Source: Tamarix chinensis (taxonomy: Eukaryota > Streptophyta > Magnoliopsida > Caryophyllales > Tamaricaceae). Taken from it: a DNA stretch of 64,000 bases. Made by a program: the position numbers and the translations under genes. Under the pieces are notes generated by a model that saw only the letters and a program-made list of their open reading frames with translations, was not told the origin of the DNA and ran no database searches. Position 1 is the stretch's first letter. Each line of letters starts with the position of its first letter. The stretch spans positions 46,402,244 through 46,466,243 of the forward strand of contig CM060177.1 of the NCBI GenBank assembly GCA_030549775.1, given 5' to 3'. Positions 37,901 to 49,018 of this stretch are shown here, piece by piece.

Positions 37901-38474
37901 GATGGATGATGTAGGGGGAGATTTTCAATGAAGGTGACGGTAGAGTGTTGAGGTAAAAATTTTAGAGGTATGCAGCATGAGATGGTGATTGTTGTGTGTG
38001 TATGTTGCATATGATGAAAAATAACAGGGGAGGAAAGGATGCGTGCATTAGGGTGGCAGCACAACAAGGATGATATGGTGAGGGATGATGGATGATAGAG
38101 ATTATGGTGGCTACAATAGTTTGAGAGTGATGGTTGATGATAAGAAAAAGGGTGGAAAAATATTATGGTAGAAAGGTGACGAGAGAAAGGAGAAGGAAAA
38201 AGAAAAAGAGAAAGAAAAGGAAAATGGAAAAAGGTTAAGGATTAGTTTTAGATAGTTTTGGATTAGCCAAAATAGATAGGATTAGTGATAAATTTTTATG
38301 AAAATTAAGATCGGGTTACAAAATATAAATTATTCGGGTCAAAGATTAGGATTAAATTAAGATTTCAGGATTAAGACATTTGGTTAAGGCTAAAATAAGA
38401 TTTTCTCGATATTAAAAGCAAATTAGGATATTAATGACAAGTTATTAGGTTAAGCAAAATTTTGGGGTATTACA
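34983..38474 (+). mobile_element. S4: complete family-S LTR-like unit, TTTAT target duplication
   Basis: Starts TGTAGCACCTCAATTTTTAC at 34983 and ends GGGGTATTACA at 38474. TTTAT lies directly before (34978-34982) and after (38475-38479). Length 3492 bp. The start shares the AAAAATTT and GGAAGC words; the interior has a degenerate hairpin array (35620-36030), a GTGGTGG-rich segment (37560-38130), a GAAAAAGAAAAGG run and an AT-rich tail, the same order as S3. No coding domain. Confidence 0.85.
35620..36030. repeat. S4 hairpin array
   Basis: Five to six CCACTATTAT-like words followed by CCGGTGGAACGG or diverged TAGTGGAATGG. CTCGGG (35916-35921) pairs with CCCGAG (35932-35937) around a GTAAAATGCT loop. 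The next copy (CTCGGG, CAAAATGCT, CCCAAG at about 35983-36005) has one mismatch. Confidence 0.75.
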
Positions 38475-38845
38475 TTTATCTCTGTTCATATTAAGGGACA
38501 CTCTCACATATTTGTATAATCCTTTCCGCGTTCATGCTATTGTTTGTTGACTTAGTTGGATATATTGTAACTCTAAAGTTTATTTTCATACTATTTCTTT
38601 TACTTGAGTATCTTTATGACTCATTAAATACTCCATGCTTTATTGCTATAAATATCAAAATTATGAAATCTCATGAGCTTTAGTGATATCCTACCTAATT
38701 TATTCCCATGAATCTTGATACTCAGATTTTTGCTTCCACTACTTATATTGTTTAAGATAATAATCTTAAGTGATTATATTGTGATATTGATCTTATTGCT
38801 AATATATGCATACCCTTAAGGGGAAGCATACTTATGTCACTTGAT

Positions 38846-39003
38846 CACTTGTGAAGAAGAAGAAGAAGTAGTAGTAGAGTGGCTTAGGCAGGGTGATGCT
38901 CAATAGAAAAATGGCCAACAAATGAGGCAATGCATAAGGAAAGGAGAGAGGAGAAAGTAACAAATATACATACATACATATATATACATATACATATACA
39001 TAC

Positions 39004-39060
<57 letters not shown>

Positions 39061-39535
39061 TGGTGTGAGATGAGGAGTGGTAGGGGATGACGATGGTGAT
39101 GATCATGGTAGAGGAAGGATGGCAGGGTAGTAAAGGCACGAGGGTGATAGCAAGAGGTGATGGTTGTGTGTTGCAGGAGATGAGAAAAATACACGCAAGG
39201 CAGGAGAATTCAAGGAATTCGGCTTAAGAAGGAGGGAGGAAAAAGGAGAAAGGAAAAAGTAGAAATAAAAGGAAAAGGGGGAAAGGGAAAAGGCTTAAGG
39301 TTAATATTAGATAAATTTTTTATTAGCTAGAATAGGTAAGACTAAAGATATAAATCTATTGGAATTAAGGTCGGGTTACGAAATTTAATTTATCCAGATC
39401 AAAGATTTAGGTTAGGTTAAAAATGTTAGGATTAAGGAATTTGGGTAAGGCTAACATAAAATTTTCTTGAGATTAGAATTAGATTAAGGTATTAATTACA
39501 TGGAATTAGGTTTAGTAAAATTTTGGGGTATTGCA
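38846..39535 (+). mobile_element. S5: truncated 3' end of a family-S unit
   Basis: Collinear with about 37740-38474 of S4: GAAGAAGAAG, GGCAGGGTGATGCT, AATGAGGCAA, GGAGAGAGGAG, then GGAAAAGG and the tail ending TTTTGGGGTATTGCA at 39535. The 5' part is missing and no target duplication is found. An ATAC/TA microsatellite replaces the TG run of S4. Confidence 0.75.
38967..39056. repeat. (CATA)n(TA)n microsatellite
   Basis: CATA/TATA units from about 38967 passing into about 22 TA units at 39010-39055, within S5. Confidence 0.95.
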
Positions 39536-39880
39536 CATATGATGATAAATGATAATGGGATATGACATATAGTACTTCGTCTTCTGGTAAACACCTCCTA
39601 TATATTTCATCTCCACACCGCTTGTAATGTAAAGGATCATCCTAGTAGTATTGTTTCACCTCTAAAAGGAATGTATTGCGTTTTCAATAAGATAAAGTAT
39701 CTGGTAACACCCCGAAAATAATTTAATTCACAAAAATCTATAAACCAATGAGCTTGGAGGATCATAACATCAAATAGGTTTTCATCTAGAAAAGAATCAT
39801 CAAATGGTTTTCATATTCTTCTTTTTCCATCATATCTTTAACACCCTTTTTGTCCTTTATTTCCAAATTAAACTATTATA
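39536..39880. other. Short spacer, TAACACCCCGAAAA start-like word at 39703
   Basis: No gene. GGTAACACCCCGAAAATAAT at 39703 resembles a family-S start but has no continuing homology that I can follow. Confidence 0.35.
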
Positions 39881-41460
39881 ATAAGAGGATACATCTAATC
39901 AACCATGGTTTTGCATCCTTCTTAGCTAGGAGATTCCAATGAGCTACATAGTTTGTGAACAAAATGACCTTTGACCCAATAAGATAAGATCGAAACTTGT
40001 CTAAGGTAAACATAATGGCTAGGAGCTCTTTTTCAGTTACCACATAATTCATCTAAGTCTCATCCAAAGTTCTTTTGGTTTGGTATATGGCATATACTTT
40101 TCCATCTTTTCTCTGCCCGAGTACATGCCCAACAACATAATCGCTTGCATTGCACGTCACCTTGAAAGGAAGATCCTAATTGGGGGGGCTCCTTACCAAA
40201 TCAATTGTCAAATATTCCTTTATCCTATCAAAGGCATCTAAACAAGGCTGATCAAATGCAAAGAGAACATCTTTAACAACTAAATGGGTTATGGGTTTAG
40301 TAATTTTAGAAAAATATATGATAAAATTCCTATAAAATCTAATATGACCCGGAAACCTCTTAATTCCTTTAATATTAGTTGGGGTGACATCTTAGCAATG
40401 ATATCAAGCTTAGCTTTATCAAATTCAATTCCACAGTTAGAGATTAAGTGACCTAAAATAATTCCTTATTATGCTATGAAATGTCACTTCTCCCAATTAA
40501 GTACAAGGCTTACTTGTTTGCATCTCTTCATCACTTTAGCAAGACTTTTCAAACAGTCATCGAAAGAAGTTTCATGGACCGAAAAATCATCCATAAATAC
40601 CTCCAAGATATTTTCAATAAAATCATAAAATATATAAATGATGCATCATTGAAAGGTGGTCGGAGCATTACGCAAGCCAATGGCATCCTCCTATAAGCAA
40701 AAATGTCGTATGGACATGTAAAAGGTTTTTTCTTGATCAATAGGATGAATAGGAATCCTAAAGAATCCTAAATACCTATCTAGATAACAAAAGTGGGAAT
40801 ATTTGGCTAACATTTCATACATCTAATTAATAAATGAAAGGGGAAAGTGATACTTTCGGGTGGCCTTATTTGGCTTAGTATAATCAATGCACATACGTCA
40901 TCTAGTGATCGTTCTTAGTTGGAATAAGTTCATTTCACTCATTTCTTATAACATTCATGCCTCCCTTATTTGCTAATATTTGCATTTGGCTCACCTACTT
41001 ACTATATGAGATAGGGTAGATGATCCCCACATCAAGTAACTTGAGTACCTCCTTTTTAACAACTTCTTTCAAGTTTAAGTTCAATGGATGGAGTAACTTA
41101 TGGCATCCTTATGCAACTTAAAGACTTCAAGTAGTTTTTGAACTTCCCCATGATTCAAGTTAGCATTCACAATAATATGGTATTCAACATTTAAGTCTAG
41201 GAATTCATACCTAATTGAGGAAGGAATTGGTTTAATTTCTACCTTAAGTTTAGCCTATTCTTCATGTATCGGGTTATGGAATTCCCTTTTAATTTTAGCT
41301 GCAATTTTGGGTTCTTCTACATGGTTAGGGCTTTGCTTGAGCATGGTAGCATAATTAGCTACCTCCTTGTCATCATTGTCAGGTGCTCCATTCTTCACCA
41401 ATCATTTCTCAAGTTGATTATTTGAGAGCAAGCTAGCAAGGTTCTTTCTAACCACCATGT
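39880..41460 (-). pseudogene. Athila-like Ty3/gypsy pol remnant
   Basis: Minus strand, in order from 41460 down: a stretch with EVVKKEVLKLLDVGIIYPIS (about 41080-41020), the N-terminal RT signature of Athila-type pol; FTCPYDIFAYRRMPLA (about 40730-40680); the catalytic ILEVFMDDFSV (40577-40608); LNWEKCHFIA (about 40500-40470); then GFRVILDFI-like and, near 40050-39890, NYVVTEKELLAIMFTLDKFRSY (written here only in part) of the RNase H. Many stops and deletions; no intact frame. FMDD rather than YVDD agrees with the Athila/Tat group. Confidence 0.75.
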
Positions 41461-41479
41461 CCACTATATACAATAAGAA

Positions 41480-41814
41480 GGCACATAATCATACCTTAAC
41501 TCCAAGCTGCTCCATATATAAAATAGTCAACTAATAGCACATGATACACAACACGACATTATACAAGGCATCCAAGCATATAATACACATAACACATATA
41601 AGGCCTTAGTTACACCCTTACCTAAAATGACACCGGTCTTGGAGCATGCTCCTACGCCTCCTTAGGGCTTTGATTAGTCTCACCTATATAAGGAAAAACT
41701 AAAATTAGATTCCCTCCTACCAAAATACTATTAATTACTAACTTATTCTAAGACTAGGTTTTTAATAAAATAATACCATATTAATAATAACGATAAGAAT
41801 AATACTAAAAATAC

Positions 41815-41846
<32 letters not shown>

Positions 41847-41978
41847 TGATTCAAAACAGATGGTGAAATAAGGGCTTCAACCCTTCACCAAAATAATGCT
41901 AATAATAACATTAGAACATTATTAATAAAAATAGTAATAATAATGATGATGAAATAATAATAGAAATTACAAAATAAC

Positions 41979-42009
<31 letters not shown>

Positions 42010-42074
42010 TAGCCTAAACCGAGAGTAATATAAAATAAGGTTTTCAACCCTTCTTCAAAATAGTAATAGTACCC

Positions 42075-42128
<54 letters not shown>

Positions 42129-42178
42129 GTAGTAGTATTCAATTTAAATAATAAAGTAGGGCTTCGGCCCTCTTGATA

Positions 42179-42236
<58 letters not shown>

Positions 42237-42398
42237 TATTAGTGATAATAATAATAATAACAACAACAACAACAACAATAATAAATAAAATAAAAACTCA
42301 TAATGATGCTAATAATATTAATAATACTAATACTAATAATCTAATAAGCCAAATAGGGTCGGCCTTCATAAGAAATAATAATACCAATAATATTGAAC

Positions 42399-42439
<41 letters not shown>

Positions 42440-44162
42440 CGAATAATAGGTTAAAAATTAAAATAAAATAAAATAAGCTTAATTAAATAGGGAAAAAGGG
42501 TTGAGAGGGTTTAGGATTCTACCTTAGACTGGCGGTGATGGGCGGCACCGGCGGTGGTGCACGGCGGTGGTGGCAGTGGCCGGAAAAAGAGAAAGAAAGG
42601 AAAAAAGTTGAAGGCTGGGAATAAGAGAGGAAGAAGGAGGGTATAAGTAGGGGTGATTATGGTTGTCTAGAAGGAGAGGAACAGAATAAGGGTGGTGGCG
42701 CAGCCAATGGTGGCGGCGTATGGCAGCGGTGGTGGTGGCCAAATGGGGAAGAAGAAGAAAAAGAGAGGAAGAGAGGGAGGAAGAGGAAAAGAATGGTAGG
42801 GGAAGGTAGAGGGTGGTCTGCAGAATAGGTTGGGAGGTGTAAGAGGCAGCGGCAGCGGCAGAAGTGGTGGCTAAGGGTGGTGCGAAGGGCGGCGGAGGTG
42901 GAAGGAAGGGTCGATTGGGAAGCAAATTTTGCACAGTCAGGGTGGCTCATGCAGGGAAAATCAACGGATATGGGTGGTTTAGTTAGTTAGAAGACGGTAT
43001 AGGGAGTGCTTAGGTGGGAGGAGTGGGTTATGGTGTTGGCCGACGGAGGTAGAATGGTTGTTTAAAGTGGCGGCGGCGCACAAGGGAAGTTTTTCTGGGT
43101 ACGCAACCAAAAGCTCGATACATGGCAGATTATGGGAGTATTTATAGAGTAAAATGGAGGGATAAGATAAGAGGGGAGGGACGGAAATTTAGGGCTGGTC
43201 GGTTAGGGTTCACCAGCGGCAATGGAGACCGGTGAAATTCAAGAATGTGGTAGGGGTGATGGCTAGCCAAGGAGGAGGGAAAATCGCACGAGAAGAAAGG
43301 GAAGGTTGGTTGGGAAAAATGGCTGACGAATCGACGGGGGATGATAGAGGGAGAATGGCCTGTCAAACGGCAAGGTTAGCGGCGAAAATCTAGGGAGCTG
43401 GGGTGGCAGTGCAGGTCGACGAAAATGGTAGGTGTGAACGGTTGAGGAAGAAGGAGTTGGGGGTGCGTTGACCAGGCAGTCCAAGAGGAAAAGAAGAAAA
43501 AAATAAAGGAAAGAAAAGCCTATTGGGCGGCAATTAAAAAAATACCAAAACGCTACGTTTCAGGGGGAAAGGGGAAAAGAACAGCACAGAGTCCTGGGCC
43601 GTCGAAGGGAGAAGAAAAGAAAAGAAAGATGGGCTGCGGAATGCAAGCCAAGAAGAAAAGAAAAGGAAAAGGAAGAAAATAAAGAAAAAGGAAGAAGAAA
43701 AGGAAAAAGGAAAAAGGAAAAGAGAAAACTAGGTAGGTTGGGTATTTAAAATTAATCTGAATATTTTGGATATTTAAAAATAATAATATTTAAATAAAAT
43801 AATATTAAATTTTCTTTTTAGGCTAATTTAGGATTTTTGAAAGATTTTTCATAAATTCTATTTTAATTAGTAAATTACTCTAATTTTCTCCAATTAAATT
43901 GTTTATAACATTCCTATTAATTTGACCCTATTTATTCCCTCGTATTTAAATAAATTAATTTATTTAATTAATTTTCAAAATAAAATCATTAATTAGCTAA
44001 AATACCTAAATTTCTTCCTAATTAAAATATTTATAAATTTCTTTCTTGATTTGTCCTAATTAATTCCCTTTTATTTTAATAAAAATAATTTATTTAATTA
44101 ACTTTCCTAATAAAACCTTATTTAACTATAATTCTTCAAATTACAATTTTCGGGACATTTTA
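41480..44162 (+). mobile_element. S6: 5'-truncated family-S unit
   Basis: Collinear with 22985-25940 of S3: CTCCAAGCTGC, then TTGGAGCATGCTCCT and CTCCTTAGGGCTTTG (41640-41670 against 23138-23170), a TATA-like CACCTATATAAGG, AAT microsatellites, a GGCGGCGG/GGTGGTGG purine-biased segment, and an AT-rich tail with CCTAATAAAACCTTATTT ending TTCGGGACATTTTA near 44162. The hairpin array and the element start are missing, replaced by the Athila remnant. No coding domain. Confidence 0.8.
41813..42440. repeat. AAT microsatellite cluster in S6
   Basis: Long (AAT)n runs at about 41813-41846, 41975-42007, 42075-42126, 42176-42237 and 42403-42440, the last two encoding spurious poly-asparagine. Between them GGGCTTCGGCCCT-like segments recur (GGGCTTCAACCC, TTTTCAACCC, GGGCTTCGGCCC), so the whole is a higher-order repeat of about 110 bp. 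Confidence 0.9.
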
Positions 44163-44439
44163 AAGCTTCTTGCTTATAGTTGTAGTAAAGCACAAGAAAT
44201 AAAACTGAATGACAAACATAATGACATATATAATAAATGATCAAAGAGAAAATAAAGAAAATAAATCGTAAACTGATAATAAATCCTATTGTTGCAAGAT
44301 GGCAATATTCCCAATTCAACTTCAAAATTGGAAAAATTAAACTACAAGATCTAAGGTAAGTTAAATGGGGTTTTTGCTCAAAAAAAGGAAGAAAAAAAAG
44401 AATCCAAAATACTCTGCTTTTTGCTCCCCCCCCCCCTTC

Positions 44440-44735
44440 AACCGTCCATGCGTCAAGCTTTTAATCCTAAGCATTAGGTCGTGCATGATCATGGGATAAC
44501 TCCTGCACGACTGTGCTAATTGCACACAATCCAGCCATGCATTGTTGATTCATTCAGAATTGTTGAGCGCACATTTGTGTTGGTTATGCACGGTCCAGTC
44601 ATATGTCTTCTTTACTCTCAACTTTGTTGAGCACAGGTGTGCTAGCCTAGCACAACCAAGCCATGTATCTTCCTTATTCTTGGCTTCATTGAACACAATT
44701 GTGCTAACCTAGCACAACCAGGTCGTGTGTCTAAA
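44440..44735. repeat. Minisatellite with GCACAACCA / TGTGCTAGCCTAGC words
   Basis: About four imperfect units of roughly 70 bp, each with a C-A-C-A-A-C-C-A-G/A-CCATGT word, a T-rich stretch, TTGAGCACA or TTGAACACA and TGTGCTAACCTAGC. GCACA...TGTGC are inverted within units. Words of this sort also occur at 37380-37500. Confidence 0.7.
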
Positions 44736-45330
44736 GAATTCATGCACAAGTGTGCTTTGGCTTTTTAACCGGCTATTACTGTCCTCTTTTCAGCTCCTTA
44801 GCTTCTTCTACTCCTCTTGCTTGCATGACAACTTAGAATGTCTTCCCTTAAAACCTTTTATAAATATTTTTTGCTCCAAATCCATGTCTCTCTTCCTCAA
44901 TTATATACATTTTTGTAAGAATCTTGCAAAGAAAAAAAAACACAAGAGATCGATCGCCAGAAAAAGAGACACGGGTGACCAAAAAGTTCACAAATTATAT
45001 AAAATATGGTCATAATTTGTGGACAAAGCAATGTGGAATAGTATAGAAAAATAATTTTATCACTTTGCATGCATAAAACTTCTAGACTTATACCAATAAA
45101 AGTATTGCAATGAAATGCATAATTAATGGAAATTGAGTCTTTCTACTTTAGTGATATTACATTACCAATTGGATGACTCTTCAATATGTGCCTTGTGCCT
45201 AGATTCTATATTTCAAACCGCCAAATGTAATATATTACCATTATGTTGATACATCATTATATGCCACAAAATACTTTGATGGTCAATCATTTGTATAAGA
45301 TCACTAATCAAAAAGACTTCGGAATCCTTA

Positions 45331-45549
45331 CACTCCATTTAGTTCATGAAAAGTTCTAAACAAAAAAAAAGGAAAATAAAGAGAAAATAATTTTTTGTGT
45401 TTGATTTACATAAGATAATGAAATAGAAAAAGAATAAGGAATAAAATTACTAAAGATTAACTATTTAATTTTCTTTGAAGAAAGTTTGAAGGAAAGTATT
45501 TTAATTTTTATTTTCTTTCCCTTAAACTTTCTTAGAACCAAATAAAGCA
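45331..45549. mobile_element. Tourist/PIF-like MITE candidate
   Basis: 219 bp, bounded by TTA on both sides (45328-45330 and 45550-45552). Ends are weak inverted repeats: CACTCCATTTAGTTC against TGCTTTATTTGGTTC (10 of 15). The body is AT-rich with GAAAG/CTTTC words in inverted order. A 3-bp TTA duplication with short inverted ends fits Harbinger-derived MITEs. Identity is modest, so it is only a candidate. Confidence 0.45.
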
Positions 45550-45552
45550 TTA

Positions 45553-47450
45553 GTGTTGATGCCTTAGTAACTATAACTTAACAAACAAATTTCACATCGG
45601 TTAAAGGCAGTGCTATATGAGTACAATGGGGATGGGGAAACCAAGGAATGACAATTTTAAAATTATGAGATAAATTTGTGTACATTTTGGAGAAATAAAG
45701 ACACAAAAACAAAAATGAAAAAACGTTTCCCAAACAAGAATGATCAAATGGAGTTGTGTACATCAATAGTTAGGGACTATCGAAATATAAACTCTCCAAA
45801 CTAAACGCTTCTACAAACCAGGAAAAGTAAAGAGAAAAGGAATGCTTCTCCAAGCTAAGGCGAACTTACATGATTGCATGAAGAGTGGAATTTAGTCTAC
45901 CTTGTTGTTAAATAAGATACCTCGATGTTAGAAGACAAGTATTGTGGAATAAGCAACTTTAGGAACAGCGAGAATAGACCTAATAGACATGATTTGAATC
46001 CTTTTGCAATACAAATGCCTTCTACCCCAATCGATATAGGAAGCTAGCTTGCCTCCACCAGTGGTGAGTCGGCTTTCTTTCTTCGAGATTGGTTTCGTGT
46101 TTCAATGTACCAGGTACAAGATCAAGAGAATGCACCTCATAACTACTTCTCAACACTTCCCCTCAAGGTTAAGCAAAGATATCCATCAAGCCCCCCAGCC
46201 TCATCTTCATAGCCCATACATGATTACTCAGCCACCTACACATCTCAACCAAGTTCATCAATTTAGTACGAAATTGGAGTCTAGTTAAAAGAATTATATT
46301 TGATATTCATTTGGTTGTTAATAATATTCTAGGCTATAAATGAGGGGGTGCATAAAAATTCTGCTTTTTGTAATTGGTAGCTCCAAATGGACTAAGTTTC
46401 CAACTGATCTCCATATTTAAAATACTACAATGCACGACATTCACAATTCATTACCTTAGCCAATTTTAATAAATGCACAAGGAACACATGCAGCTTACCT
46501 TGGTCCTACGAAATAGGCAAGGTCCATGAGCCAATTCGATCCATCAATAATAGTAAGTTAAATATGTGCAAGACGGCTGGTCCCTTTTGTGATTGGTTGG
46601 AAAGAGGTTTTGGACATGTAGATGCCAGAGGGAGTCTAATTTCAAAATGCTATTGTAGTAGGTTCTATCAAACAGCAATGAGCCTAACCTACATCTGTGA
46701 AGGCACGTTTGAACCCTGAGGTGAATATAGCCAGCTATATTTGACCCACATAACAGTACTGCCACCTTGAGGTAGCAAGAGTGGCAATTAAATAAAACAT
46801 AGTATCCTGGCAAGCAGAAGCGTTGGCCTGGAAATAAGGCAGCAGTTTCTAAAACCCATGCCCTGGTCATGTTTGAAAACATCCAACCTCCTTTCCCCCA
46901 CCCCAAGAAAGAAAAGAACAAAAAAAATGTAGAAGGAAAAAGGTTCGAATTGGGCTTATGCAGTTTGTCGAAGACTATTGGAGATAACCCAACTCAAATC
47001 AAGCAGCTCACCAACTAGAGTAGAACAGCTCACCAAGATGCAAAACTTCTCCCGCCTATTTTCTCTTTATAACAGATTTTAGTAGTTATAAGATTGATAA
47101 TATTCAATATTTCTGTTAGGGTATAAGAGCTAAGTATCTAATGCTGTAAATTAATTCTTTGTGAAGCACGATTCATTTCACTCACGTATTGTGTACTCAA
47201 CATAGCTATTCTCTCGTTCTTCTTCCTGTTTGCTTTCAACTTCCATGGAAGCCATCAAAAGCCAAGGGAAATTCTAAGTTCATATCAAGAAAACCATAAA
47301 CATTTACATAATTTTTCTTAATACAGATCTAAAGGCACCAGCAAGGTCTGTCATACGCCAAAATGAAACCGGTGAAATGTTTACTTCAATCATGAATATA
47401 GTGACAGTTCCGTAATTATCAAGCAATTGCAAGCCTATAATCAAAACATA
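45553..47450. other. Intergenic, no gene seen
   Basis: Less repetitive than most of the window. Frames at 46049-46288 (plus) and 46544-46921 (minus) have no recognisable domain. A plausible minus-strand splice donor is at about 46495 (AAG|GTAAGC). Confidence 0.4.
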
Positions 47451-47455
47451 GACTT

Positions 47456-49018
47456 ACCCCTTGCTCAATTTATTTTCCCTCTGCCTCGATCCACAATTTA
47501 ATTTTGAAATGTTAATGCACCTGAACATGAACCTGCAAGATGATTAACAGAGAATTATCAGCAAGATCCCAAAACACTAACAAGGATAAGAAACTTGATT
47601 AATATCCCTTTAGGCAACAAAAAACTTGTATATTTTGTTGGTTATCTGGAAACAACATAAAGCAAGCGACACATACCTTCAGCAGAAATATGTAAAAGTG
47701 ATAAACTGGCCTTCCTTGAAATCTAGGTTGATTTAGTACCCACAATTTCCAGACTGCAAGAGCTGAGTTTTGGTGATAATACCAATATATATTCTCAAGC
47801 ACCATCCAACTCCAGTGGAAGCACCTTAAAGATGCATCAATTTCCTGAGTTAATTGTCAATAAAATTATAAACTTTGGTGGTTATTGGAGTGAACATTTT
47901 TGAGTTTCTGATAGACATAAATATTAGGGCTTGTTTCAATTAAGCAAATTCACTATTAAAGATAACATTATTTTTTGTATAAAAATGTTACTTTGTACAT
48001 CATACATATTTATATACAATTTCATTGTCAATATACAACAGTGAAATGGCTTAGAAGGTAGACTATTTGATTTGAAATATGAACTTTAGACTTGATAGCA
48101 GATATCACGTTTCCCAAAATTAAAACACTGACCATGACCATATAAAATCTAAAACAAGACCAGGACAAGAATAGAACCGTACTAAATGTCATGGATAACC
48201 AATAGTCAAACTCTTTCATTCCTCCTCATTCTTGCCAGGACTGGCATGACAACAAAATAACCAACTATAGGATTTTCACTGAGTACAGCTAAAATGATAC
48301 CAGCCCAGGAGCACAGCCCTGCAAAGAGGAAGGGCTATCTCAGCTCCTAAGATACAGTCCCACACGATCATTACTCAGTACTGTGGTTGTTTATTATTTT
48401 ATTATTTTTGCTCTTGCTGATCAGGATTTGGCATTTTACTTATCGCCCTAATCCCTAGTCTGTTACAACAGATTGGACATTGCTGTGTTTGTCCTTTAGA
48501 CTATGCCTTTGCTAGATAAGGTTGTACTTGAATTAATGAAAGACAGGCTGTACTTGAATTAATGAAAGACAGGCATGATTGATCAATTCCCATAAGTGTC
48601 TAATTCCACCTATCTTCTTCCATCATTATGGAGGTTAGCCACTGCTTGAATGTAGTTCGTATCCCCTTCCCCATCACCAAATCACCCAGTACGCGTTAGA
48701 GGATCAAATATTATAGAAGAATACATCGACTAAATAGGTTAACCAAATGATCAGCCATCTGAAATTATATAATACAGAAACAGATTGACAAGAGTATACA
48801 GCCAGATCCATTAACACTGCAATTGAAACAACAGGTTCAAGGCAGGTGCAAGACGGAGTTAGCAAGGGAAACATATTAGATAAACAGCAAATGAGGACCA
48901 ACAGGACAGACGATGAAGGACTACCTTTGGTGGCAAGCATCCATAGAGCTATGAACCAATGATGAAGCATGCACCAGATGAAGCACACATTGCCTCAACA
49001 GACTGCACTTCTGGACCT
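47456..49018 (-). other. Possible spliced 3' untranslated region of the PPR gene
   Basis: Downstream of the PPR stop codon, minus-strand consensus splice sites occur: a donor AAAG|GTAGTC at 48925/48924, a donor GAAG|GTATGT near 47680, an acceptor TTGCAG|GTTC near 47530 and a donor AGGG|GTAAGT near 47456. PPR genes with introns in the 3' UTR are known. Splice-like words alone are weak evidence. Confidence 0.25.
48523..48574. repeat. Perfect 26-bp tandem duplication
   Basis: TGTACTTGAATTAATGAAAG followed by ACAGGC occurs twice in direct succession (48523-48548 and 48549-48574) without a difference, so the duplication is young. Confidence 0.95.

Noticed and set aside
42173..42454. Poly-asparagine protein
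   Set aside because: Product of the AAT microsatellites.
46544..46921. 125-residue protein on the minus strand
   Set aside because: No recognisable domain or start context; cysteine-rich composition appears accidental.
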